A DNA stretch of 64,000 bases from Sphingobacteruim zhuxiongii (lineage in GTDB: Bacteria > Bacteroidota > Bacteroidia > Sphingobacteriales > Sphingobacteriaceae): the NCBI RefSeq assembly GCF_009557615.1, contig NZ_CP045652.1, positions 3,410,001 to 3,474,000 on the forward strand, read 5' to 3'. Both the position numbers and the translations under genes were made by a program. Positions 17,563 through 26,056 of the stretch are shown piece by piece (position 1 is the stretch's first letter; each line of letters opens with the position of its first letter). The notes below the pieces were generated by a model. That model was not told where the DNA came from. It saw only the letters and a program-made list of their open reading frames with translations, and searched no databases.

Positions 17563-19059
17563 ATGAACGATTTTACGCCACATATTAGCTCCTTTATCGA
17601 TACAATTATTGCATCGTTAGACTTCTTTAAGACGGAGTTTGTACTTGCCATAGGATTTCTTCTATGTGTCTTTAGCAGTTTATTTCTGGATAATAAGTGG
17701 AAAGATAGTTCTTTCCTCATCGCGTTAATAACCGTTATTCTTGCACTATTTTCAAATGCTTTACAGTTTGAACATCTAGGTTCTGCATTTTTTTCAATGT
17801 TGCATATCGATAAACTCGCCCTTCTTTCAAAAACGTTGATCTTGATAGGCCTAATTGTCACTACAATCTTGATTAGGCAACATTTTGCAGCAAACGGCAG
17901 TAAGAAAAGAAAAGGTGATTTATATAGCATATTAATCGGATCTTCAATAGGTTTGACTGTCCTACCAATGACGACTAATTGGCTTTTAGCTTTCATTGCA
18001 ATTGAAATGGTTTCTATTTCATCATATGTATTAGTAGGCTATTTTGCTGAAGATAAAAAGCAAACAGAAGCGGCAATGAAATATGCGCTTTTCGGCTCTG
18101 CTTGTGCTGCTATAATGTTATACGGTCTTTCATTAATATACGGATTGACGGGGGTTTTAGACTTCGGCGATATAAAACATATTCAAGGTTTAATTGATGC
18201 TCCGAAGGTTATGAGTAGTATCGCTATACTATTCGTGTTAACAGGCATTGGATTTAAGCTCAGCTTTGTTCCATTTCACTTATGGACACCTGACGTTTAT
18301 GAAGGGGCTCCAACTCCTATTACAGCATTTCTTTCTACAGTTCCGAAAATTGCTGCCATCATCCTATTCGCTAGGCTTGCTCAATCCTATGGTACAACCC
18401 TGTTTTATTTCTCAGAAGTGTTTATGCTTTTCCTTGGCATTGTTTCTATTGTCAGTATGTTGGTAGGAAACTTGATTGCGTTGAGACAACAGAATGTTAA
18501 ACGTATGATGGCCTATTCTTCGATAGGTCATACCGGTTTTTTACTTATGGCTGTAATAGGTTATATGTCAGGTCATCAAGACACGCTCTTGTTTTACCTA
18601 ATTGTATATACGTTAATGAACTTGGCAGCTTTTGCATTTATTGATATACTTGAACAAAAAGCTGGGGCAACAGAATTTAAAGATTATACAGGATTGGGTA
18701 AAAAGATGCCCATTATTTTTACGTTGTTCAGTATCATCGGAATTTCCTTAATAGGATTGCCGCCAACTGCCGGTTTCGTTGGTAAACTCTTAGTCTTCTC
18801 AAGTATCTTTGAATCTTACCAAAATACTGGAGACACGTTATTATTGTGGCTATTGATTGTAGGAGCATTGACATCTGTGATTTCCTTATTTTACTACTTT
18901 AAAATCCCCCTCTTTGCCTTTCTAAAGAATAAGAATACAGAGGAGTCCATAACATTGCCTAAAATCTCCAGTACTTATTTAATTGCAGTTTTGTTTGGAA
19001 TTGCAATCATCTTATTGGGAATTATGCCATCACTCATCATGAATTTCTTACAACAATAG
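17563..19059 (+). CDS. nuoN: NADH-quinone oxidoreductase subunit N
   Basis: Antiporter-like subunit of complex I, 498 residues with about 14 helices. The conserved A-I-E-M-V-S-I-S-S-Y-V-L-V segment is near 145-157, and P-F-H-L-W-T-P-D-V-Y-E-G-A-P-T-P near 237-252. It is the last gene of the nuoHIJKLMN operon, and no clear terminator follows its stop. A 148-residue antisense ORF over its 5' part is a shadow. Confidence 0.95.
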   Translation: MNDFTPHISSFIDTIIASLDFFKTEFVLAIGFLLCVFSSLFLDNKWKDSSFLIALITVILALFSNALQFEHLGSAFFSMLHIDKLALLSKTLILIGLIVTTILIRQHFAANGSKKRKGDLYSILIGSSIGLTVLPMTTNWLLAFIAIEMVSISSYVLVGYFAEDKKQTEAAMKYALFGSACAAIMLYGLSLIYGLTGVLDFGDIKHIQGLIDAPKVMSSIAILFVLTGIGFKLSFVPFHLWTPDVYEGAPTPITAFLSTVPKIAAIILFARLAQSYGTTLFYFSEVFMLFLGIVSIVSMLVGNLIALRQQNVKRMMAYSSIGHTGFLLMAVIGYMSGHQDTLLFYLIVYTLMNLAAFAFIDILEQKAGATEFKDYTGLGKKMPIIFTLFSIIGISLIGLPPTAGFVGKLLVFSSIFESYQNTGDTLLLWLLIVGALTSVISLFYYFKIPLFAFLKNKNTEESITLPKISSTYLIAVLFGIAIILLGIMPSLIMNFLQQ

Positions 19060-19152
19060 AAAATCGCCATTCCCACTATACAGCTTTATTTACAAATAGT
19101 AATGTTTTCTTCATTTTAAGCAACTGAACTCATAAAACATCTTTTTATTGTG

Positions 19153-19160
19153 TAGTTTTG
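19153..19160 (+). promoter_or_regulatory. -7 promoter box (TAGTTTTG) before the DUF4254 gene
   Basis: Exact TAnnTTTG match ending 3 nt before ATG 19164. The last three bases (TTG at 19158) are an in-frame pseudo-start. The mRNA would be leaderless or nearly so. Confidence 0.5.
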
Positions 19161-19163
19161 TGT

Positions 19164-19769
19164 ATGATTAGCGAATTAGCCAACCGTATTTTTGATCAAG
19201 TTATTGCAGACTATCATATTCATGATGCAATAGATCATCCTATTGAAAATCCCTACGATTCTTCTAGCCTCGAACACCTTCTCTATTTAAAATGCTGGAT
19301 TGACACAGCTCAATGGCATATGGAAGATGTTATCAGAAATCCAGAAATTGAACCTCGTGAGGGATTATATTGGAAACGTAGAATTGATCGCCAAAATCAA
19401 GAGCGTACCGACATGGTAGAATATATCGATGGATATTATCTTCAGAAATTCAATGGTATTATTCCAAACGTTGACGCCCGTGTAAATACCGAAAGTCCCG
19501 CTTGGGCGATAGATCGTTTATCCATCTTAGCGCTTAAGATTTATCATATGGCACAAGAGACAATACGTACCGATGTGTCGCATGCGCATATTGAATCTTG
19601 CGAGGGAAAACTAAACGTTTTATTGGATCAGCGAAAAGATCTATCGACAAGTATAGATGAATTGCTTGCTGACATTGCCGCAGGAAGAAAGTACATGAAA
19701 GTATATAAGCAGATGAAGATGTACAACGATCCGAATTTAAATCCAATACTTTACGGCGTTAAAAAATAA
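19164..19769 (+). CDS. DUF4254 family protein
   Basis: Helical protein of about 201 residues matching DUF4254, a Bacteroidota family often encoded beside GT9 glycosyltransferases. It has no signal peptide or membrane segment. Conserved-looking features include L-E-H-L-L-Y-L-K-C-W-I-D-T-A-Q-W-H-M-E-D near 34-53 and W-K-R-R-I-D-R-Q-N-Q-E-R near 72-83. These are amphipathic helices with buried Trp, His and Arg, as in a helical bundle. It starts the rightward polysaccharide operon, 7 nt before the GT9 gene, so a role alongside LPS or glycan synthesis is inferred. The ATG at 19164 is chosen because the TTG at 19158 lies in a promoter box. Confidence 0.82.
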   Translation: MISELANRIFDQVIADYHIHDAIDHPIENPYDSSSLEHLLYLKCWIDTAQWHMEDVIRNPEIEPREGLYWKRRIDRQNQERTDMVEYIDGYYLQKFNGIIPNVDARVNTESPAWAIDRLSILALKIYHMAQETIRTDVSHAHIESCEGKLNVLLDQRKDLSTSIDELLADIAAGRKYMKVYKQMKMYNDPNLNPILYGVKK

Positions 19770-19776
19770 GAACGTA

Positions 19777-20802
19777 ATGAAGCGTATTCTCGTTACTCGA
19801 TTTTCCGCTATGGGAGATGTGGCTATGGTCGCTTCTGTTTTGCGCGAATTTCAGGAACAGTGTCAAGACGTAGAAATCATTTTGGTTACTAGACCGTTCT
19901 TTGCCCCATTTTTCGATGGTATCCCAAATATTAAATTCCATTCTATTTATCCAGATCAACAGCATCGAGGATTAAAGGGTCTCTATCGTCTTTTTAAAGA
20001 ACTGAAAGCCTATAAACCTGATTCCGTAGCAGATTTACACGACAACCTTCGTTCAAATACACTTAGCGTATTCTTCAAACTCTTCGGGTATAGAGTCCGC
20101 CAGATTAATAAAGGTAGGGCTGAGAAAGAAGCATTGACAAGACCCGTCAATAAAATCAAAAAACAATTAAAACTGACGACTGAACGTTATGCTGATGTAT
20201 TACGCAGTCTCGGATTTCAATTCAACTTAAAACACGAGTTGCAAAAAAATAAGGCGGAGCTTCCAGGCAGCCTTCAATTACATTTTCAAGACGATAAAAA
20301 GTACTTGGGGATTGCTCCGTTTGCACAGCATCCTTATAAAGTATTTTCTTTAGAACGAATGGAGCAAGTAATTGCTAGACTCTCAAATGAAAACTTGCAA
20401 ATATTAATATTTGGAGGAGGCCAAAAAGAAAAGGAAGCCGTAGAAGCCTGGTCAAATAAGTATCCAAATGTCTTCAATACGATTGGAAGATTTAACTTGA
20501 AGGAAGAGCTGAATATAATTTCCAACTTGAATCTAATGCTAAGCATGGATAGTTCAGGTATGCATATGGCTTCTTTAGCTGGCACGCGTAGTCTTTCTAT
20601 TTGGGGTGCGACTCATCCATATGCAGGCTTCTTAGCATATGGACAATCTGAGGACGATTGCATTCAAGTTGAACATACCAGCCGCCCGAGTTCGGTTTAT
20701 GGAAATAAACCATGTCTATGCGATGGTATTGAAGCGATAGACCTAGTAACGGTCGACATGGTCGTTGAAAAGATTAAACAGGCGACGAAAATTTCAAACT
20801 AA
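19777..20802 (+). CDS. GT9 glycosyltransferase (heptosyltransferase-like)
   Basis: Glycosyltransferase family 9, related to the heptosyltransferases that build the LPS inner core. It is 341 residues with a GT-B fold. The N-terminal motif R-I-L-V-T-R-F-S-A-M-G-D-V at about 3-15 is typical of the family. The C-terminal domain carries G-I-A-P-F-A-Q-H-P-Y-K near 177, G-G-G-Q near 214-217, and S-M-D-S-S-G-M-H-M-A-S-L near 256-267 for nucleotide-sugar binding. It follows DUF4254 by 7 nt and is probably cotranscribed with it. Donor and acceptor are unknown. Confidence 0.88.
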   Translation: MKRILVTRFSAMGDVAMVASVLREFQEQCQDVEIILVTRPFFAPFFDGIPNIKFHSIYPDQQHRGLKGLYRLFKELKAYKPDSVADLHDNLRSNTLSVFFKLFGYRVRQINKGRAEKEALTRPVNKIKKQLKLTTERYADVLRSLGFQFNLKHELQKNKAELPGSLQLHFQDDKKYLGIAPFAQHPYKVFSLERMEQVIARLSNENLQILIFGGGQKEKEAVEAWSNKYPNVFNTIGRFNLKEELNIISNLNLMLSMDSSGMHMASLAGTRSLSIWGATHPYAGFLAYGQSEDDCIQVEHTSRPSSVYGNKPCLCDGIEAIDLVTVDMVVEKIKQATKISN

Positions 20803-20835
20803 TAGATTAGTCAACATCCTCATCCATAAAATGAT

Positions 20836-22071
20836 ATGGCGAGAATTGCAATGATAACAATTCGGTATGGCGAAGAAATAAACGGTGGTGCAGAATATCA
20901 CTGTAGAATGCTCGCGGAGCGATTAGCCAATATACACGATATTACTGTACTTACGACGAATACGAATAAATTAGACGACACATCCAGTGACTTCAAAATT
21001 GGCGAATCTAACTTAAATGGAGTAAAAGTATATCGATTCTCAACAAACAAGCCTCAATTAAAACTCGCGAAGCAAGCGAGTAAACAAAGTAAAACGGCGA
21101 GAAAATTGCGACGAATGATTTATCGAGCAGGCCTTTCCTCATTACTTTTCAAAACCTTCCCTATTTGGAATTTTAAAGTAGATCAGGAGATAGAGTTACT
21201 AAGACAACATCGTTTCTACTCTCCCAGCTTATTGACACATATAGAAGACAATAAGGAACACTACGATGCATTCGTTTTCTTTACTTATGAAAATCCACTT
21301 ACCGTACTAGGAAGTCTAATTATCCCAGAAAAAACGATATTAATCCCAACAGCCCATATGGAAGGGATGTTATTTCGAAGTATTAACAGCTTGGTCTTTT
21401 CAAAGGTGCGCCATATTGCATTTAATACAGAGACGGAGTATCAAATGTGTCGTACCATATTTCAACAAGCAATGTCACCGAGCAGCGTTGTTGGAATTGG
21501 GGTAGAAATCGCTGAACCTGCTCCATTTAACTTTATAAAAGAGAAATATCAATTAAAGGAACCCTTCCTACTCTATTGTGGCCGGATAACAGAAGTAAAA
21601 ATCAATTCTTTCTTAGATTATTTTATCAAATTCAGATTAGAAACAGGGCTTAAGGTGAATCTAGTACTAACTGGGGAAGTATTAATACCAAAAGTCGAAC
21701 ACCCTGATATTTCGTACATTGGATATATTAGCGAGTCTGAAAAGATTGCGTTAATGAAAAACAGCTTCGCAGTTGTAAATCCATCAAAGGCTGAAAGCCT
21801 TTCCTTACTAACACTGGAGGCGTTATCGCTAGGAAAAGCCGTGATTGCGAATCAAGAAGCTGAAGTGATGGTCGAGCATGAGGAACGTAGTGAAGGTGCG
21901 GTTCGATGTTATGCGGATTATGCATCATTTAAAGAAATACTTACCGATCTACTAGAACATCCCCTTCAATTAAAAGACATTGAACAAAAAGGAAAGGATT
22001 ATGTTGGAAGAAACTACAATTGGGATTTGATTATTCGTAAATTTGAAACTATTCTAAACGAAATCAACTAA
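20836..22071 (+). CDS. GT4-type glycosyltransferase
   Basis: Cytoplasmic GT-B glycosyltransferase of 411 residues. The acceptor domain opens with N-G-G-A-E-Y-H-C-R-M-L-A-E-R-L near 18-32. The donor domain has L-Y-C-G-R-I-T-E-V-K near 245-254 and the Glu-rich E-S-L-S-L-L-T-L-E-A-L-S motif near 318-329 (EX7E). It is the third gene of the rightward polysaccharide operon, with a 33-nt gap before it and 9 nt after it. It likely adds one sugar to LPS or another surface glycan. Confidence 0.85.
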   Translation: MARIAMITIRYGEEINGGAEYHCRMLAERLANIHDITVLTTNTNKLDDTSSDFKIGESNLNGVKVYRFSTNKPQLKLAKQASKQSKTARKLRRMIYRAGLSSLLFKTFPIWNFKVDQEIELLRQHRFYSPSLLTHIEDNKEHYDAFVFFTYENPLTVLGSLIIPEKTILIPTAHMEGMLFRSINSLVFSKVRHIAFNTETEYQMCRTIFQQAMSPSSVVGIGVEIAEPAPFNFIKEKYQLKEPFLLYCGRITEVKINSFLDYFIKFRLETGLKVNLVLTGEVLIPKVEHPDISYIGYISESEKIALMKNSFAVVNPSKAESLSLLTLEALSLGKAVIANQEAEVMVEHEERSEGAVRCYADYASFKEILTDLLEHPLQLKDIEQKGKDYVGRNYNWDLIIRKFETILNEIN

Positions 22072-22080
22072 AAGTAGCAT

Positions 22081-23190
22081 ATGTTAACAATAGGCTTTGA
22101 TGCTAAACGATATTTCTTAAATCGATCAGGATTAGGTAATTATAGTCGAGACCTTGTTCGTATGCTTGCAAGTAATTTCCCCGATCAAAAATATATCCTT
22201 TATAGCCCAAAGCTTAGTGAGTTCTCTTCTGTTGTTCCAAAAGGCGTAGAAGTAAGAGTTCCTTCAAGCAAGATGGATCGATTGATTCCCAATCTATGGC
22301 GGAGTAAGACGATTGCGAACGATCTTCGCAAAGATGACGTTAATATTTTTCACGGATTAGCAGGTGAGCTACCACAAGGATTAGTAAAGAAGAACATAAA
22401 ATCGATCGTGACAATTCATGATCTTATTTATTTACGCTATCCTGAACTCTACAAACCTATTGATCGATTCATTTATAATCAAAAGAGTAAATACGCTGTG
22501 GAGAATGCGGATTGTATTATTGCAATCAGCGAGCAAACCAAAAAGGATATTATTCGGTATTATCAAGTACCTGAAGACCGAATCCAAGTGATTTATCAAG
22601 GATGCCATCCTGCATTTAAACAAAGCTTTACTTCAGCAGAGGTTAAAGAATTCAAAAAGAAGCTTAATTTACCGGAACAGTATCTATTGAATGTCGGAAC
22701 TATTGAGCCTCGAAAAAATGCATTTCAGATTATTAAAGCGATAAAGGATATCGACATTCCCCTAGTTATTGTTGGTAGGCCGACTCCTTATGTAGATGGT
22801 ATTAAAGAATACCTCTTGAAGCACAAAATGGAGGATAGAGTAATTTTTCTGTCGGGTATGTCTATGACTGAGCTCGCTTTAATTTACGCTGGCGCTAGCA
22901 TTTTTGTATATCCATCTAAATTTGAAGGCTTTGGAATCCCAATCATCGAAGCATTGTTTGCTGGCGTCCCAGTAATTAGCAATAAATTCGGCGTATTTCC
23001 AGAAGCTGGTGGCCCCGCATCTTCTTATATAGACCCTGAGAATATTGAAGAATTGAGAGATACGATTCAAAAAGTTTTAGGGAGTGAGGAACTTCGTGAA
23101 AAAATGATTACTGAGGGGAAGGCTTTCGTACAGAGGTTCGACGATGAAGTTATCGCTGAGCAGTTAATGGAATGCTATAGCGCCCTATAG
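22081..23190 (+). CDS. GT4 glycosyltransferase
   Basis: GT4 (GT-B fold) glycosyltransferase of 369 residues, similar to mannosyl- and rhamnosyltransferases of O-antigen clusters. The N-terminus shows F-D-A-K-R-Y-F-L-N-R-S-G-L-G-N-Y-S near 5-21. The donor site shows L-N-V-G-T-I-E-P-R-K-N near 205-215 and P-S-K-F-E-G-F-G-I-P-I-I-E-A-L near 279-293 (EX7E). It is the last gene of the rightward operon and meets the leftward operon tail-to-tail 8 nt later. Confidence 0.88.
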   Translation: MLTIGFDAKRYFLNRSGLGNYSRDLVRMLASNFPDQKYILYSPKLSEFSSVVPKGVEVRVPSSKMDRLIPNLWRSKTIANDLRKDDVNIFHGLAGELPQGLVKKNIKSIVTIHDLIYLRYPELYKPIDRFIYNQKSKYAVENADCIIAISEQTKKDIIRYYQVPEDRIQVIYQGCHPAFKQSFTSAEVKEFKKKLNLPEQYLLNVGTIEPRKNAFQIIKAIKDIDIPLVIVGRPTPYVDGIKEYLLKHKMEDRVIFLSGMSMTELALIYAGASIFVYPSKFEGFGIPIIEALFAGVPVISNKFGVFPEAGGPASSYIDPENIEELRDTIQKVLGSEELREKMITEGKAFVQRFDDEVIAEQLMECYSAL

Positions 23191-23198
23191 ATAGATCG

Positions 23199-24005
23199 TT
23201 ATTTTAAGAATTTTGAAAGCCCATCATCACAACGAACCAGTTTATTCTCGATAGTCTTATTCAAAAGCTCATCATTCTGAGGCAATGAAGCTCTTGTTTC
23301 CTCTTTATGATATAGGTGATATGCTAGTAGCGAAAACTTTAACAGCTTACCTTTTACGCCGGCATTATTTAAACGTTCGACAAATTCACTATCTTCTCTC
23401 CCCCAACCTACAAATTCATTATTAAAGCCATTAACACGCAATATATCATCCATAAAAAAAGACATATTACAGGAACGAACTTTTCTTTTATTAGTCAATT
23501 TCTGTTGCGTTAGTTGCGCAAGGAAGATCGACCTAAATGCAGTAATCTTCTTTTCCAATCGAGATTCAACTCCTTTTTCAAGATATTGAAATGTCCGTTT
23601 AGCATCTAGTACACGCAATAGTTCACGCGTTTTTTCCTCGGTCAACATGACACGCCCCCCTTGTATAAAACGTCCTCTTTCAGCAAAAAATAAATGATCT
23701 TGAATGAAATATTTCCCCATGAGCATATCGCCATCAACGATAATGACATATGGACTTTCAACATATGCTAAACCATTGTTCCTTGACTCTGCCGCTCGAA
23801 AGCCCTTATCTTCCTGCCATGCATGAACCAACTCGATATCGAAAATAGACTGATATTTCTTAATTAAGGCTGCAGTCTCTTCTCCTGAACCATCATCAGC
23901 AACAATGATTTTATGAGGCATAACCGTTTGTCTACCGATAGACATAAATACTGCCTCCAGAGCTTCTGGACGGTTATAGGTAGTAATAAGTAAATCAGCT
24001 TCCAT
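23199..24005 (-). CDS. GT2 glycosyltransferase (copy 2 of a tandem pair)
   Basis: GT-A fold family 2 glycosyltransferase of 268 residues. The N-terminus shows L-L-I-T-T-Y-N-R-P-E-A-L and V-A-D-D-G-S, with the D-G-D metal site near 93-95. The C-terminal part has N-G-F-N-x-E-F-V-G-W-G-R-E-D-S-E-F, the galactosyltransferase-type Glu-Asp motif. It is clearly paralogous to the next upstream gene, sharing the W-Q-E-D-x-G-F, D-H-L-x-F-A-E-R-G and W-G-x-E-D motifs at the same spacing. It follows that gene with no gap. Confidence 0.88.
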   Translation of the reverse strand: MEADLLITTYNRPEALEAVFMSIGRQTVMPHKIIVADDGSGEETAALIKKYQSIFDIELVHAWQEDKGFRAAESRNNGLAYVESPYVIIVDGDMLMGKYFIQDHLFFAERGRFIQGGRVMLTEEKTRELLRVLDAKRTFQYLEKGVESRLEKKITAFRSIFLAQLTQQKLTNKRKVRSCNMSFFMDDILRVNGFNNEFVGWGREDSEFVERLNNAGVKGKLLKFSLLAYHLYHKEETRASLPQNDELLNKTIENKLVRCDDGLSKFLK

Positions 24006-24815
24006 TTACGTTGAGACCATTAAATACTGATCTATACCAAATTCACAATAAATAGACTTTCTACGTTTTGCCTGTTCAAACAAGCACACATTATTTTTCA
24101 AATTCTCTTTTGGATTGACTTGATGCCACAGATGAAAAGCGATAGCTCCAAACTTCAAAAAATGGCGTTTCAATCCCTTATTCAATAATCGTGCAACAAA
24201 TTCTTTATCTTCCGGTCCCCAACCCTTGAACAATTCGTTATAACCATTTACAGCGATTGCATCATCGCGCCAATAAGCCATATTGCATCCGTGAATCTCC
24301 CACCGTTCATCTCCCTTTTGCTTATACTTATTTGCAAACAGCTGTTGCAAAAACGATAAGCGAAACGCACTCATCCTATTTGAAATTCCTTTTTCAAATG
24401 GACTAATCCGCACACGCTTATTTTGAATGAGCGCTCTTGACAAATCTTCATTCATATAAATTCTACTCGCCCGCACAAAAGAACCGCGCTCAGCAAATTC
24501 AAGATGATCTTTAATAAAATCTTTATGCAGAATCAAGTCTCCATCAATCTGCACAATATACTCGCCAGAAGATCGTGCAATCGCCTTATTTCTAATCTTG
24601 GCTAATTGAAACCCTTGATCTTCTTGCCAAACATGAATCAAAGGAATAGTAAACTGTTCCTGAAACTTATCTATAACCGCAGCAGTTTGCTCTGATGACC
24701 CATCATCGGCAATCAAAATTTCTGAGGGCAAAACACGCTGTTGTAAAACACTTCTAAGACATAAATCTAACGCCTCTGGCCAGTTATAGGTAGAAATTAT
24801 CAATGAAATTTTCAT
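24006..24815 (-). CDS. GT2 glycosyltransferase (copy 1 of a tandem pair)
   Basis: GT-A fold family 2 enzyme of about 269 residues. It has L-I-I-S-T-Y-N-W-P-E-A-L, I-A-D-D-G-S, the Q-I-D-G-D metal site and N-G-Y-N-E-L-F-K-G-W-G-P-E-D-K-E-F. It is a tandem paralogue of the downstream neighbour, so the pair likely arose by duplication and then diverged in acceptor. The ATG at 24815 is preferred to a GTG three codons earlier because the motif region begins immediately after it. Confidence 0.87.
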   Translation of the reverse strand: MKISLIISTYNWPEALDLCLRSVLQQRVLPSEILIADDGSSEQTAAVIDKFQEQFTIPLIHVWQEDQGFQLAKIRNKAIARSSGEYIVQIDGDLILHKDFIKDHLEFAERGSFVRASRIYMNEDLSRALIQNKRVRISPFEKGISNRMSAFRLSFLQQLFANKYKQKGDERWEIHGCNMAYWRDDAIAVNGYNELFKGWGPEDKEFVARLLNKGLKRHFLKFGAIAFHLWHQVNPKENLKNNVCLFEQAKRRKSIYCEFGIDQYLMVST

Positions 24816-24895
24816 ATATAACACTCAATTTATGCCTGTAATTCGAATAATTGCAAAATCCGCTTCCTTCTTTTCTCTAATTGTTTCTTCCGCAA

Positions 24896-26056
24896 TTAGC
24901 GTTTAATAAATTTACGATCGAATAGATCCCATTCTTTTTGTTGCGTATAGAATGAATCATAAAAGTCGATTCCTTCTTTACTTATTTGTTGGTATTGCTT
25001 TTCATCATTAGCTAATTCCATGATTGCTTGAGCAAAATCCGAACCATCCTCCGCAAGCACACACCCGTTTTGTATTTTATTGACCAAACCATCTACTCCC
25101 CTACGATTTGTAACGACTGGAATACCGTATGAAAGCGCTTCTAACACCTTTATTTTGATTCCGGTCCCACTTAACATTGGGCATATTGCTATTTTCCCGT
25201 TCTGATAAACCTTATCAAGATCATCAACCATACCGTGTTTTACGATCTGTACATGATCCGGAACAACTCGGCAAATCTTTCCAAAAATATGCAACGTTAA
25301 TCCGTTAATCTTCGGCAAAACGCTGTCAACAAACCAGAGTATACTCTGTATGTTATGTGGATTATCACTCGCCACATAGATAAGATCGTAAGTCCTCGAT
25401 TGGTTAATACGAATTGGCTTCGCAAAAGACAAAGGTATTAATTCTACTGCTTGATTTGTGAACTGATTAAAGATATATTGTTCTTCGACCGAATATGTCC
25501 AAATCTCATCAAATAGCTGCAATAACTCTATTTCTTCTTTAAAGATCTTATCAAAATGTAGCTGTTTTGCCTCCTCATTTTTCTGCATCTTTTGCAGTGT
25601 AAAAAAGTCATGGGTATCCACAATTTTCTTAACGCCATCCAAACCTGCAACTAACTCCGCATACTCCACGTAGCTGATGATTACTTGCTCAAACCCTTCT
25701 TCACGGACCAACTGTTGAAACCTCTCTTTAAAACTTTGGGAAACTCGGCTCACTTGAAGATTCCCTAGAAACTTTTTAAGCATCCAAGGTAATTTATCAG
25801 TCAGAAAATACTTAATCCTATTTGATTTCGATGATTTAAAACTCTCTACCACAAGTTTTATTGATGGGAAAGTTTTTCTAAACCGCTCCTCGTCTGCTGT
25901 ATTCCAATTGATACTCGAGAAAAAGGTGACATCCAAGTACGCATTTCTGTCTTCGAAATACGATAACATTTGAAGACATCTCGTTAAATTACCGGCTTTA
26001 CTCCAAAATGGATTCTCAGCCATATTATAAAGGATCTTGCTCTTTTTTTTAGTCAT
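24896..26056 (-). CDS. GT4-like glycosyltransferase
   Basis: GT-B glycosyltransferase of about 386 residues. The donor-site segment P-M-L-S-G-T-G-I-K-I-K-V-L-E-A-L-S-Y-G-I-P-V-V lies near the C-terminus, typical of GT4 enzymes with a K-x-L-E-A motif. The N-terminal domain is divergent. The ATG at 26056 (M-T-K-K-K-S) is chosen. An in-frame start 10 codons upstream would overlap the preceding gene by 38 nt, whereas 26056 gives an 8-nt overlap. It belongs to the leftward polysaccharide operon. Confidence 0.82.
   Translation of the reverse strand: MTKKKSKILYNMAENPFWSKAGNLTRCLQMLSYFEDRNAYLDVTFFSSINWNTADEERFRKTFPSIKLVVESFKSSKSNRIKYFLTDKLPWMLKKFLGNLQVSRVSQSFKERFQQLVREEGFEQVIISYVEYAELVAGLDGVKKIVDTHDFFTLQKMQKNEEAKQLHFDKIFKEEIELLQLFDEIWTYSVEEQYIFNQFTNQAVELIPLSFAKPIRINQSRTYDLIYVASDNPHNIQSILWFVDSVLPKINGLTLHIFGKICRVVPDHVQIVKHGMVDDLDKVYQNGKIAICPMLSGTGIKIKVLEALSYGIPVVTNRRGVDGLVNKIQNGCVLAEDGSDFAQAIMELANDEKQYQQISKEGIDFYDSFYTQQKEWDLFDRKFIKR

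Noticed and set aside
17550..17996. 148-residue minus-strand ORF over the 5' part of nuoN
   Set aside because: It lies opposite a clear nuoN gene and encodes no recognisable motif.
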